The notes: generated by a model not told the origin, from the letters alone. Numbered from the stretch's first letter, positions 8,668-17,672 are shown. The stretch: DNA of 56,048 bases from Nitrospirae bacterium MYbin6 (GCA_002753305.1 PEAC01000010.1:1-56048), one strand, 5' to 3'. Program-made: numbers and translations.

Positions 8668-9180
8668 ATGCAAACGATAGAAAGAGACTTTGACTTAACG
8701 GAAATCATAAACGGAGAGGAGACCATGGGGCCTAGTCCATTTGGCAAACATCAGAGGATTGTTTTTAATTTAGCTGATATTATGCGTCATTATGTTATGA
8801 AGCATGATTTAGGAGAGGTATGTTTATCCCCGCTTGACGTAATCTTTGAGGATGGTGTAAACCGGCTTCAACCGGACATTCTGTTTATCAGAAAAGAGAA
8901 CATGGATATCTTTCAGGACTGGATACGAGGCGTACCGGATATGGTATGTGAGATCATATCCCCCGGGACATACAAAAGGGATATGTTAGTGAAAAGGGCT
9001 ATATACGAGAGGTACGGGGTGCCGGAGTACTGGGTAGTCATACCGGAATTACAAATGGTAGAGATTCTGACTATTGAAAACGCCAGATACAAGACACACT
9101 CCATCGCGGAGCTTGAGGGTGTTGTCACATCTAATGTTATAGAAAGGCTCCAAGTCAACATCAGGGAGATATTCGGGTAA
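8668..9180 (+). CDS. Uma2-family PD-(D/E)XK nuclease-like protein (DUF820)
   Basis: 170 residues with the Uma2/DUF820 layout: a catalytic Asp in NRLQPDILFI, the acidic strand DMVCEIISPGTYKRDML, then KRAIYERYGVPEYWVVIP. This superfamily adopts a restriction-endonuclease fold; members are very abundant in cyanobacteria and some anaerobes, and their cellular role is not established. It stands alone between the lipid A operon and a convergent gene, with its own promoter, so context gives no function. It is unrelated in type to the type III system at 22-26 kb. Confidence 0.85.
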   Translation: MQTIERDFDLTEIINGEETMGPSPFGKHQRIVFNLADIMRHYVMKHDLGEVCLSPLDVIFEDGVNRLQPDILFIRKENMDIFQDWIRGVPDMVCEIISPGTYKRDMLVKRAIYERYGVPEYWVVIPELQMVEILTIENARYKTHSIAELEGVVTSNVIERLQVNIREIFG

Positions 9181-9282
9181 CGCGCAGCCTGTCCACATCT
9201 CTCCATAGCCTAATGAATCAGCACAAAATGTATTTTGGACAATGAATGGTAAAATTGTTGATACTGCATATTACCTCCTGCA

Positions 9283-10545
9283 TCATATTTTTTTCCTCTT
9301 TCGCTTAGCCGAAGGCGGCAGGATCTGATCGATAATATCATCGACCGTTACTAGTCCTATCATCCGCTGGCCGTCGCTAAGGACGGGGATGGCAACGAGG
9401 TTGTATTTTGAGATCATGGCGGCGACCATATCTTCGTCATCGTCGGGGCGAAGGGATTTGACATTTGTCTCCATCACATCGCCCAGATTAAGTTCGGGGT
9501 CATTGAGGAATAGCTGCATCAGTGTGATGACACCAACGAGGCGTTCATCGCCGCCGCTGACGTAGACATGATAGATTACATCGAAGTCTTTGGCGTCTTC
9601 GCGGATCTTTTCGATAGTCTCTTTAATGGTGGCCGTCTCGGGGTAGAGGAGGTATTCGGTATTCATAAGACCACCGGCGGTGTCATGTTCGTGGCATAGG
9701 AGTTCGGAGATGTTATCGGCGTCTTCGGGTTCTATGGTCTCGAGGATTTCCTGGGTCCTGATAGCCGGCAGGTCGCCAAGTACGTCGGCGGCGTCGTCGG
9801 GGGACATCTCTTCAATGATATCAGCGGCCCTTTCGGTGTCCATGCTTGAGAGGATCTCAAGCTGAGTCTCGGGTTGGAGTTCGGGCAGCGTATCGGCAGC
9901 GGATTCAATGTCAAGCTGATGGAAAAACGCGGCACCCTCCTCTCTGGAGACGGAGTTGATTATCTCAGCCAGGTCGGCGGGATGCACTTTAGAGAGCATC
10001 TGTTGGGTCAATGTCAGAGAGATAGAGGTAAGGCGGGGGCTGAGGGGCTGAAGGTAGTCCCACCGGATGAGATTAAAAGGTAGGGGGATTTTAAACAGGT
10101 TCAGAAAATTCTCGCCTTTTTTCTCGATGCCAAAGCGCCGCAGAATGCCTCTCATCCCGACGTCGATGGCGACAAAGACTGCGCTGCCCTTATATGCCTC
10201 GATTTTGATGTCATTGACGCGAACGACCTTAGCGCCGTTGACATCGACCACCTGTTTATCCAGGATATCTCGGACGGCAAGTAAATCATGGTCATTATGT
10301 TCATATTGGGGCAGTTGTTCTTTGGTGATGGTAGTGGTAATAATCCTTCGGTTAAAGACGGTTAACGTCTTATAATCGAGACAGTAGAAGGTCTTTTTAC
10401 GTTCAATAATAATGGACTCGAGATCGGGGAGGGTGATACCCTTGACTACGACAATATCCCTGATCCTGCCAAGGTCTTCGCCCTTCTGGTCGAAGACTGG
10501 TTTTTTGAGAATTTCACTTAAAAAAATTTCACCAACAAGAGGCAT
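9283..10545 (-). CDS. soluble MgtE-like protein: two PRC-barrel domains, MgtE N domain and CBS pair
   Basis: 420 residues from the ATG at 10545, which has AAGGTGG upstream (an in-frame TTG lies six bases earlier). Residues about 5-75 (FDQKGEDLGRIRDIVVVKG) and 88-160 (VVDVNGAKVVRVNDIKIE) look like PRC-barrel domains. Residues about 185-285 are the helical MgtE N domain (LSKVHPADLAEIINS, MDTERAADIIEEMSPDDAAD), and the rest is a CBS pair ending VTVDDIIDQILPPSAKRKRKKI. The five-helix membrane domain of the Mg2+ channel MgtE is absent, so this cannot be the channel. It may sense Mg2+ or nucleotides and act on a partner; that is inference. Confidence 0.85.
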   Translation of the reverse strand: MPLVGEIFLSEILKKPVFDQKGEDLGRIRDIVVVKGITLPDLESIIIERKKTFYCLDYKTLTVFNRRIITTTITKEQLPQYEHNDHDLLAVRDILDKQVVDVNGAKVVRVNDIKIEAYKGSAVFVAIDVGMRGILRRFGIEKKGENFLNLFKIPLPFNLIRWDYLQPLSPRLTSISLTLTQQMLSKVHPADLAEIINSVSREEGAAFFHQLDIESAADTLPELQPETQLEILSSMDTERAADIIEEMSPDDAADVLGDLPAIRTQEILETIEPEDADNISELLCHEHDTAGGLMNTEYLLYPETATIKETIEKIREDAKDFDVIYHVYVSGGDERLVGVITLMQLFLNDPELNLGDVMETNVKSLRPDDDEDMVAAMISKYNLVAIPVLSDGQRMIGLVTVDDIIDQILPPSAKRKRKKI

Positions 10546-10551
10546 AGACAA

Positions 10552-10888
10552 TTACCACCTTAAAATAACCGAACACTGTATAATAATACCACAGCTCGAT
10601 AAGATAATTTCAAGTTTTTACCTTTATTTTTAAATATAGCTTTAGGGAGATGTTTTATTGCTGACATGAGGCAAGTCGTCAAAAACGGTATTATGCGCGG
10701 TGCAATGCCCTCGCACTTCAACGCCCCGGACAAGGACAATTGATGCCGTTGCCGCTTACCTGAAGACATTATCGGCCAAGTGGAAGGAAGAGGCTGGAGG
10801 ATTTTAAATTGCCATATAAGCGAGTATTACGAGACCCCTTGCACTGATTCTAAAGGTTTGGATGGACTTCGATAAGCCATACATTCAT
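10552..10888. other. intergenic stretch between the MgtE-like gene and the nir operon
   Basis: 337 bases without an intact gene. The left part is AT-rich and should carry the promoter of the MgtE-like gene; the middle holds the cytochrome c remnant described separately; the last 80 bases show no clear terminator for the nir operon and no other recognisable feature. Confidence 0.6.
10666..10807 (+). pseudogene. frameshifted C-terminal remnant of a class I cytochrome c
   Basis: Translation gives MRQVVKNGIMRGAMPSHF followed by NAPDKD, then a stop at 10738-10740; moving to the next frame at that point continues as IDAVAAYLKTLSAKWKEEA and ends at 10805-10807. The joined reading is the familiar end of a mono-heme cytochrome c (NG-MRGAMP with the Met ligand, then D-AVAAYLKTLS). 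There is no CxxCH upstream, so the heme-binding half is gone. It lies on the opposite strand to the nir operon, just past its end, and may be what remains of a NirC- or NirM-like electron carrier. Two or more bases appear to have been lost near 10738. Confidence 0.6.
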
Positions 10889-11929
10889 TTATGAGCCTCC
10901 CGCATCTTGTATAACGTTGTCTTTCACCCAGAAATGGTAATCCTCCGTGAAGTATTTCGGACGCACCTTCTTAAACTCCCTCGTTGAATATATTACCTTT
11001 AAGTCAGCAACGTTTATCTCATGCTTTATGGAGTCGATAACGTCTGTCACCTCGTCTTTGCTCTTGCCGTGAATCATAGAGTATAGGTTATAGGGCCATG
11101 CTTCTTTACTTGTGCGCTCGTAGCAGTGTGAGACTGCCTTAAACGAGGCTATTTTCTTACCCGTCTCCTCCACTGCTTCTTCCGGCACTTTCCACACTAC
11201 CATGGCGTTTGCCACATATCCAATCTTTCTGTGATAGAGCACTGCGGCAAATCTCCTGAAGACGCCACGCCGGAGGAATTCATCAAGTTTCTCAATTACA
11301 AAACCCTCCTTCATGCCAAGCATGTGCGCATAGTACTCGAACGGTTTACTTATCAGTGGCATGTCATTCTGTGTTGCTCTGACAATTCTTTTCTCCTCTT
11401 CCGTCAGCGGTACATAGCTCTTCCTTGTGGAGCTTACCACCTCCTTGTCGTTTGCTCCGGAAGCCACGCTGAGTTTTACACCTATTTTGAACATCCTCAG
11501 AGAGGACAGAATCAGGAAATCATCCGCTGCGGACTTCATAGCGATCAACCCGACGATTTTCCTCAGATCCAACGGACTGTCGGGCGGCACGGCAATTGTA
11601 AACCAGAGGTTGAAGTCCGTGTCTCTCTGGTAGTTATGGCTGACTCCTGGGTATGAGTTAATAATCATGGCGGCGGGTTCAATTTTTTCGGGCGCAATCT
11701 TAAACGTAATTAATGAACTTTCAAATCCCAGCATTCTTGTGTCGTATATTGGCGAAATTTGTCTGATTACCTTGAGGGTTTTTTGCCGCCCGATGCACTC
11801 AATGAGATAGTCCTCTGTGATATCAAGCTTCCGGGCCATCTCCTTAAACGGCTCACTTACCAGGGGGATGCCGTCCTCAATAGTGTTGATTATCTTTGTG
11901 TCCGTATCTGCCATCGCGGTAATGCCCAT
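10889..11929 (-). CDS. nirD: fused two-domain siroheme decarboxylase (NirDL / AhbA-AhbB type)
   Basis: 346 residues from the ATG at 11929, one base after the nirF stop; a longer GTG frame would overlap nirF. Two homologous AsnC/Lrp-like units follow each other: residues about 8-160 (GIPLVSEPFKEMARKL, NYQRDTDFNLWFTIAV) and 180-330 (DMPLISKPFEYYAHML, CYERTSKEAWPYNLYSMIHG). Such proteins decarboxylate siroheme at C12 and C18 to didecarboxysiroheme, the next intermediate towards heme d1. In Pseudomonas the job is split over NirD, L, G and H; here one polypeptide carries both halves. The family resembles transcription regulators, but the operon makes the enzyme role much likelier. Confidence 0.88.
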   Translation of the reverse strand: MGITAMADTDTKIINTIEDGIPLVSEPFKEMARKLDITEDYLIECIGRQKTLKVIRQISPIYDTRMLGFESSLITFKIAPEKIEPAAMIINSYPGVSHNYQRDTDFNLWFTIAVPPDSPLDLRKIVGLIAMKSAADDFLILSSLRMFKIGVKLSVASGANDKEVVSSTRKSYVPLTEEEKRIVRATQNDMPLISKPFEYYAHMLGMKEGFVIEKLDEFLRRGVFRRFAAVLYHRKIGYVANAMVVWKVPEEAVEETGKKIASFKAVSHCYERTSKEAWPYNLYSMIHGKSKDEVTDVIDSIKHEINVADLKVIYSTREFKKVRPKYFTEDYHFWVKDNVIQDAGGS

Positions 11930-11930
11930 G

Positions 11931-12983
11931 CTATTGGACAATAAAAATCCCTGAAGGTGTGGGAACACTTACCCAATCTCTCACGGCCCATGTGTCTTTG
12001 CCGATTGTCTTTACCATGTTCTCAAAATAAGCGGAGGCGTAGAGGGTCTTACCGTCCCCGGAAAAACGCAGATGCATTATTCTCTTGCCGGCATCTATGT
12101 TCTTTAGCACCTTGTTGTCTTTAAGATCAATTATTGTTACGTAATTGTCCTTATCGCCGCTATAGTTAACCGCCAGGTATTTGCCGTCCGGTGAGACTAC
12201 GACAAAGACCGGCAGCCCTGTTAACTCTATTGAACCGGTATAGGTGTAATCCTTTGTGTCGATAATAATAAGTTTGTTTTCCCCTACAGCTGGTATATAG
12301 GCGCGCTGCCCCGCAACACCCCATGTCCCGAAATGAGGGATTTTAAACACAGTCTGTTGCCCGGCCATTATAATTTTCTCGTTATATTTGAAGTCCTTCA
12401 GGTCCAATAGCGCCACGCCGCCTTTAAAAAAACCGGCTACATAGGTATCTCCCGTGAGCAGGGCGTCAAATGGCATTTCGCCGCCGGTCTTGATGGCCTT
12501 AACCTGTTTGAAATCCTTTTTTGCGTCCAGCACCCATATCTCGTCCTTGTCCATCAGGGAAAACACAAGCAGGTTATCAAGGCATTTTATCCCGACGTTT
12601 CTTGAGCCGGTCTCTATCTTCTTCGCTATGTTGAGTTTTCTGTCAAGGATTACCACGTCTTTGGGGTCATAGTTTGCCACGGCGATGTAATCGTTACAGG
12701 ATGTAAAACCTATGCCGCTGCTGCCGACCTTTACACGCTTTACCAGTTTGTCCGTCTTTGTGTCGATATGTGAAAAGAATCCGTCCCTTCCCACTACATA
12801 AGCCGCCCCGGCGTCAAACTTTACCAGCGCGTGATTCATGCTGCCCAGGTTTTCTATCTCCGATACCTTCCCGTTGTCGACAACGGCAATGGCCTCCCGT
12901 TCTCTTTCTACGACATAGAGTTTCTCCGCCGCCGCGTAGTTAACAGAGGCAAGCAGCATAATCAGGATTAGCAGGTAGTGCAT
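11931..12983 (-). CDS. nirF: heme d1 biosynthesis protein NirF
   Basis: 350 residues with a signal peptide (LLILIMLLASVNYAAA) and then an eight-bladed beta-propeller of the cytochrome d1 type without a c-type heme domain (no CxxCH). Propeller landmarks include AAYVVGRDGFFSHIDTKTDK, FVVVSPDGKYLAVNYSGD and MHLRFSGDGKTLYASAY. NirF acts on a late d1 intermediate in the periplasm and is essential for d1 assembly in denitrifiers; its exact reaction is debated. Its start overlaps the end of nirJ by 16 bases and its stop is one base from the next start, so it is part of a tightly coupled operon. Confidence 0.9.
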   Translation of the reverse strand: MHYLLILIMLLASVNYAAAEKLYVVEREREAIAVVDNGKVSEIENLGSMNHALVKFDAGAAYVVGRDGFFSHIDTKTDKLVKRVKVGSSGIGFTSCNDYIAVANYDPKDVVILDRKLNIAKKIETGSRNVGIKCLDNLLVFSLMDKDEIWVLDAKKDFKQVKAIKTGGEMPFDALLTGDTYVAGFFKGGVALLDLKDFKYNEKIIMAGQQTVFKIPHFGTWGVAGQRAYIPAVGENKLIIIDTKDYTYTGSIELTGLPVFVVVSPDGKYLAVNYSGDKDNYVTIIDLKDNKVLKNIDAGKRIMHLRFSGDGKTLYASAYFENMVKTIGKDTWAVRDWVSVPTPSGIFIVQ

Positions 12984-14062
12984 AGTGGATCCTCCGAAAA
13001 ATAATCACCAGTGGCCGCATAGGCCCTTGCCCTTGAATTGCCGTTACATATGTCCAGGTAGTGGCAGGCCTTGCATCGGCCCTTCAGGGCGCGCGGCCTT
13101 TCTCTGAGTGCGGAAAGCAGTCCGTTTGAGCTCCAGATACGGCTAAAGCTTTCCCCCTGCCCGATATTGCCCATTGAGTACTGAAAGAACGGGTCAGGTT
13201 TAACCTCTCCGGCGCTGGTTATGTTTACCAGTTTGACGCCTGCCTGATTCCCGCCCCATGCCCGCAACCTTTCATACAAGTTATCATACCTTAACGGGTA
13301 TCTCTCTTTAAACAGCGAAAGAAGCATCACGGCCTCCGAGTCGTTGTTGCCTGTCACAATCTTTACCGGTACGTTGTTTTCATAAAATTCAAACGCCTTT
13401 TCGATTATGAATCTCTCGGCCCTGGCGTAAGTGGCAGCGTCTAATGATGGAACTGTCTCAGCCCTGCCCGATGTTACAAGGTGCGAAATATAAAGCTTCG
13501 GTATGCCCTCAGCCCGTACCAGGTCAAAGATAAACGGGAGGCTTTCATGTGTTAACGCCGAGAGTGTAAAGCGAAGCCCTACCTCAACCCCATGCTCCAT
13601 ACATGTCCTGATTGCGCCAAGTGACTTTTCGTATGCCCCTGCCATCCCTCTGAAAGAATCGTGAATGTCAGGGCTGCCGTCTATGCTTATCCCTATGTAA
13701 TCGAAACACTGCTGGATTGTGCCGATATTTGCCCGGTCTATGAGAAGGCCGTTTGTCGAGAGGGCCGTACTTATCCCTGCCGCTCTGACAGCCCTTGCTA
13801 TGTCAAGTATGTCGGGCCTCAGAAGAGGTTCGCCACCTGAGAGTATTGCAACCCTCACCCCGGCGGCACGCATCTCCGGCAAGGCGGATTCCACATCGGA
13901 TAGTCTGGTCTCATGTGTGGCAACGCTGCCGGCTGAGGCATAGCAGTGCCTGCACGACAGATTACAGACAGAGGTAAGATTCCATATGCATATGACAGCC
14001 GATGTTTGTACTATTGCCCTGTCTTGTACGCTGTCCCTTATATATTCGGTTAATCTGAGCAT
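12968..14062 (-). CDS. nirJ: radical SAM protein NirJ (heme d1 biosynthesis)
   Basis: 364 residues. The radical SAM [4Fe-4S] motif is NLTSVCNLSCRHCYASAG (Cys33, 37 and 40), followed by ILSGGEPLLRPDI. The C-terminus has a SPASM-like cysteine set (RCKACHYLDICNGNSRARA and DPLCTTC) that could bind a second cluster. NirJ removes the propionate side chains at C3 and C8 of didecarboxysiroheme, replacing them with oxo functions or precursors of them. It starts three bases after the diheme d1-type gene and overlaps nirF. AhbD and PqqE-type enzymes are relatives, but the cluster supports NirJ. Confidence 0.92.
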   Translation of the reverse strand: MLRLTEYIRDSVQDRAIVQTSAVICIWNLTSVCNLSCRHCYASAGSVATHETRLSDVESALPEMRAAGVRVAILSGGEPLLRPDILDIARAVRAAGISTALSTNGLLIDRANIGTIQQCFDYIGISIDGSPDIHDSFRGMAGAYEKSLGAIRTCMEHGVEVGLRFTLSALTHESLPFIFDLVRAEGIPKLYISHLVTSGRAETVPSLDAATYARAERFIIEKAFEFYENNVPVKIVTGNNDSEAVMLLSLFKERYPLRYDNLYERLRAWGGNQAGVKLVNITSAGEVKPDPFFQYSMGNIGQGESFSRIWSSNGLLSALRERPRALKGRCKACHYLDICNGNSRARAYAATGDYFSEDPLCTTC

Positions 14063-14064
14063 GG

Positions 14065-15741
14065 CTATTTCGGGGATGGCGGGGAAACTGCCTCTGGCTC
14101 CATAACAAAGCGAAGCAGGGATTCGGTCTCCTCGGTGCTGAGGTCTATCTTAGGCATAACGCTTCTCTTGTAACCAATGGTGGCAGCCGTTGCCTTTGGG
14201 TCTATGAGCATTGAACGTATTGTGGATTCGTTTCTCTTTTTCACAATGGATTTAAACGAAGGCCCGAAGGCCTCTTCCGTGGTGTGGTGGCAGCCCCAGC
14301 ACTTTTCCATAAATACCTCCTGGCCGAGCTGATACTTCTCATATGTGCGCTGTTTGTGTACAAAATTGTATTTTCCCACCGGCTGGCTGGCCTTTATCCT
14401 GCCCAATACCGTTAACTTGGTTGAATCATACATGGTTAGCTCTCCGTCTTTTTCGAAAACGCTTATGTAGGCAATCTTCCCGTCCCCGGAGAATTCCGTA
14501 TGTGTGGCCTTTTTCCCTTTAACGGGGGTAATGTGTTTAGCCGCGAAACCCTTCTTCTCTATCAGCACAAGCGTGTCGCTTCCGTTGTCTATCCATAAAA
14601 ATGGTGTGCCGTAGCTGGTCCTGACAAAGAAGCCGTCTCCACCAGTTGGGATTTTCCTGATGAATTCCCAGTTATACATCCTCCAGATGGATATGTCCGG
14701 CTTATTAATATGAGGGGTTGCGAAATAAAACCCTCCCTTGTCGTACCAGAAGGAGGCGGAGGCCAGATGCGGCATACTCTCTGTCGAATGCCTGAATACG
14801 ATTTTTTTTGCCTGGAGGTCGTAGACCGATACAAGATTCTTTTTCCTTGAGCTGCCGATGACATATCTTTCAATTGGTTCTATGAAGAAATCTTCGTAGG
14901 GATTTTCTATATCCAAAGATTCTACTTCTAATGATTTGGTATTTAAGATGCCGATTTGTGGACGGTCGGAGATTGTGAATATTGCCTGGTCGCGGGTGTT
15001 CAGCTCATATATGGCGCTGACTCTGCCCTGAAGGTCGATAGTTTTGACAGGCTTAAACGTGGTGCTGTCAAGAATGGCCAGGTTCTGAGGGATAAGACAT
15101 GCGGCCACTATGTACTTGCCGTCTCTGGAGACGGCTATGTTTCTGAGGTTTACACAGGCCCTTGCCTTTCCGGCATACCTCTCTTCAGAGAGGTCGTACT
15201 TTGCGACGTAGCCATCCCTGGAGGGGATAAAAATCGCCTTGCCGTCTGTGGTGAATTTTGCCCCGCCGTGGACATTGGGAAATTCAAACCAGTCCAGTAC
15301 GTTTTGGCCCTGCATAATCCAGACCTTGTTCTTGCCACGCTCTACTACGGCAGTAACGTCTTTGATATTGTTTATTTTTTTTGTACGCTCAATTGCAACG
15401 GGATTGATTTCAGCCAGGTGTATGCTCTTTTCGATGGAGTCTGCCGTCCAGCTCACGTCCATGGGTTTTCTTACATAAGATATTACCTCTTTAACGTGTT
15501 CGTCGGAGAGGTTTGGAAATGCGGGCATCTGAGTCGCGGGCAGTCCATTTTTTATTACCGAGGCAAGGTCTTCATCCTTGTATTTCATGAGCAACTGAGG
15601 AAGCAACGGTGATGCGGTCTTACCTAACCTGTCCTGTCCGTGGCAGAAAGAGCAGTGAACTTGATACTGCTGCCCGTCCCCGCCACTAAAGGCGGGAACG
15701 GCTATCAGCAATAATACTGCGACGAGAAGAGACAATCTCAT
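14065..15741 (-). CDS. nirN: NirN-like d1-propeller protein with two c-type heme domains
   Basis: 558 residues from the ATG at 15741, four bases after nirS; an in-frame ATG at 15777 would overlap nirS and disturb the signal peptide (LSLLVAVLLLIAVPAFS). Order: a cytochrome c domain with VHCSFCHGQ and Met ligand ATQMPAF, a d1-type propeller (residues about 120-465), and a second cytochrome c domain with KCWGCHHT and RSVMPKI at the end. NirN of Pseudomonas has the first two parts and dehydrogenates dihydro-d1 to heme d1; the extra C-terminal domain resembles a NirC-like carrier. A second nitrite reductase is less likely because the neighbouring gene is a canonical NirS. Confidence 0.8.
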   Translation of the reverse strand: MRLSLLVAVLLLIAVPAFSGGDGQQYQVHCSFCHGQDRLGKTASPLLPQLLMKYKDEDLASVIKNGLPATQMPAFPNLSDEHVKEVISYVRKPMDVSWTADSIEKSIHLAEINPVAIERTKKINNIKDVTAVVERGKNKVWIMQGQNVLDWFEFPNVHGGAKFTTDGKAIFIPSRDGYVAKYDLSEERYAGKARACVNLRNIAVSRDGKYIVAACLIPQNLAILDSTTFKPVKTIDLQGRVSAIYELNTRDQAIFTISDRPQIGILNTKSLEVESLDIENPYEDFFIEPIERYVIGSSRKKNLVSVYDLQAKKIVFRHSTESMPHLASASFWYDKGGFYFATPHINKPDISIWRMYNWEFIRKIPTGGDGFFVRTSYGTPFLWIDNGSDTLVLIEKKGFAAKHITPVKGKKATHTEFSGDGKIAYISVFEKDGELTMYDSTKLTVLGRIKASQPVGKYNFVHKQRTYEKYQLGQEVFMEKCWGCHHTTEEAFGPSFKSIVKKRNESTIRSMLIDPKATAATIGYKRSVMPKIDLSTEETESLLRFVMEPEAVSPPSPK

Positions 15742-15745
15742 CAAA

Positions 15746-17431
15746 TTAATATACGTCGTCCATCGTGTTAAATACATTAAAGTGTCCGGTTGGGGTTCTT
15801 ACCCAGTCGCCGGTTATTTCGTTCAACAACTTGTAGTCCTTGTCCGCGTAAACAAGAATCGCGCTTGGCTCAGTCTTTTTGCCCCATACTGCGACCCATA
15901 CCTCGTTGCCGTCTTTGTTGAACTCGAAGTGGACCGCCCTCCCCTTGTACTTGTCCGGGATTTCAATTGTCTTGGTTACCTCAAGTTTATTCTTGTCTAT
16001 GGCAAATATAGACCTTTGGAGTTTAGCGTCGGGGTTTAACGGCCTGTCTGCCCACATTTGACTTGACCCTGGATGTGTCTTAACAAACAGATTGCCTCCG
16101 CCCTCACCGGGTAGTTTTATTTTCTTTACAACCTTCCAGGCATACTGTGGATGTTTTTTCGGGTCAGTTCCTATACAGGCTACTGTGTTTTCACCAAGAT
16201 GCCCTGTACACCAAATCGGGCCGTATTCAGGATGGATGATGTTGGCCCCTCTGCCGGGGTGTGGCTTGATACCAGTTTCTACGAGCGCAACCAGCTTACT
16301 ATCTATTGTGTCGACAACTGCTACCTTGTTTCTCATGTTTGCCGCAACCAGGAAGTATCGCTTGGAGGAGTCCCATCCACCGTCGTGAAGGAATCTTTCC
16401 GTTTCGATCATGGAAATCTTCATATTGCGGAGGTCTGCGTAGTTCACAAGCCATGTCTGGCCGGATTCTTTAATGTTCACAACCCAGAGCGGGTCATATG
16501 GAGACGCAACTATTGAGGCTACTCTGGCCTCTCTGAGAAACTCATTAGTATCGTATGTGTAGCTGGCAGTAGATACGGCTTTAAGCGGTTCAAGCGTCTC
16601 GCCGTTAAGTATAACGAGACTGGATGGCCAATAGCAGCCTACGATGGCAAGTTTGTCGATAAAATCGCCTTCTTTGCCCTTGTATTTGCTTGTATCGATT
16701 GATCTGGCGTCATAGCATGTCTTAACTTCCGCCACCATGTTCGGGGTCTTCATCCACAGGTCTATCAGCGTAACCTTGCCGTCTCTGCCTATAGAATAGA
16801 AATATCTGCCGGAGGCCGACGACCTAAGTATATGGACGGCAAAACCGGTATCGACGATATTGACAAGTTTCTTGGTATCGCCGTCAATAATCGCGACTTT
16901 TCCAGTATCCCTGAGAACAACACCCATGAAGTTCTTCCAGTTTAGTGAGTGTTCGGGTTTCTTTGGCCTGCTGTCCGGCTGCAGAGTAACCTTCCATGTT
17001 TTTTTCATCTGCTCCATGGACATCTCAGGTGGTAACGGAGGCTCAAGCTGTATGAATTTGGCAACGAGTTCGATTTCAGGTGCGCTCATAACACCTTGTT
17101 TACCCCAGTCCGGCATTCCGCCCGCAAGGCCGTTATGCATAATCATCTTCAGGTTTTCAGTACCTATTGCACCAGACCTGTCTGGTGTCAGGGCAGATCC
17201 GGTTGCCCCCTTTCTCAGCATACCATGGCAGCCGGCGCATCTGTCGAAATAAATTTCAGAGGCTTTTTTCATCTCGTCTGCAGTCAATTGCGGCACATTT
17301 CCTGACGCAGGCGCTGCGGCAGGTTTTTTTGCATCAGGCTTATCCGTGGCAGACGCATCTTTTGCAAAAGCCATACCCAATAGCACAATGACTGTCAACA
17401 AACTGCACAACACTCTTATTGTTTTTCCCAT
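15746..17431 (-). CDS. nirS: cytochrome cd1 nitrite reductase (NO-forming)
   Basis: 561 residues. NirS reduces nitrite to nitric oxide in the periplasm using heme c for electron entry and heme d1 as the active site. A signal peptide (LLTVIVLLGMAFA) and a linker lead to the c domain with DRCAGCHGM (Cys65, Cys68, His69) and the Met ligand in GGMPDWG (Met106). In the propeller, His200 of GFAVHILRSS fits the d1 iron ligand, and His349 (FLHDGGWD) and His391 (PHPGRGANIIH) have the same 42-residue spacing as the catalytic His327 and His369 of the Pseudomonas aeruginosa enzyme. AGGAG precedes the ATG. It heads the nir operon, so it is very likely an active enzyme. Confidence 0.96.
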   Translation of the reverse strand: MGKTIRVLCSLLTVIVLLGMAFAKDASATDKPDAKKPAAAPASGNVPQLTADEMKKASEIYFDRCAGCHGMLRKGATGSALTPDRSGAIGTENLKMIMHNGLAGGMPDWGKQGVMSAPEIELVAKFIQLEPPLPPEMSMEQMKKTWKVTLQPDSRPKKPEHSLNWKNFMGVVLRDTGKVAIIDGDTKKLVNIVDTGFAVHILRSSASGRYFYSIGRDGKVTLIDLWMKTPNMVAEVKTCYDARSIDTSKYKGKEGDFIDKLAIVGCYWPSSLVILNGETLEPLKAVSTASYTYDTNEFLREARVASIVASPYDPLWVVNIKESGQTWLVNYADLRNMKISMIETERFLHDGGWDSSKRYFLVAANMRNKVAVVDTIDSKLVALVETGIKPHPGRGANIIHPEYGPIWCTGHLGENTVACIGTDPKKHPQYAWKVVKKIKLPGEGGGNLFVKTHPGSSQMWADRPLNPDAKLQRSIFAIDKNKLEVTKTIEIPDKYKGRAVHFEFNKDGNEVWVAVWGKKTEPSAILVYADKDYKLLNEITGDWVRTPTGHFNVFNTMDDVY

Positions 17432-17672
17432 AGCTAACTCCTGTGGAATCTAAAGAGCTTATCGATCAGCAACGCATACGAATAAGGTCTCCAAACTCCT
17501 AGTCAAACCCCCTTCAAATAAGATTAATCCCATCTGATGATGGAACCGTAAATGCGATACCATATGCTCTGAACAACCTATTGGCTGTCCGATTACTGCT
17601 GAAACAACACAAGTAAAAAAGATTAGGTTCTGTATAAGCTAACATTCACTGTACCCAACTATGCACATCATA

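Noticed and set aside
9224..9237. CAAAAT-GT-ATTTTG palindrome between convergent genes as a terminator
   Set aside because: AT-only stem with a two-base loop; too weak to support a terminator call.
14956..15612. 218-codon plus-strand frame across the NirN-like gene
   Set aside because: It lies entirely opposite a conserved heme protein and its translation looks random.
17458..17473. TTATC-GATC-AGCAA as an FNR/DNR-type site for nirS
   Set aside because: Arms do not match TTGAT/ATCAA and it sits about 30 bases before the ATG, far downstream of the predicted promoter.
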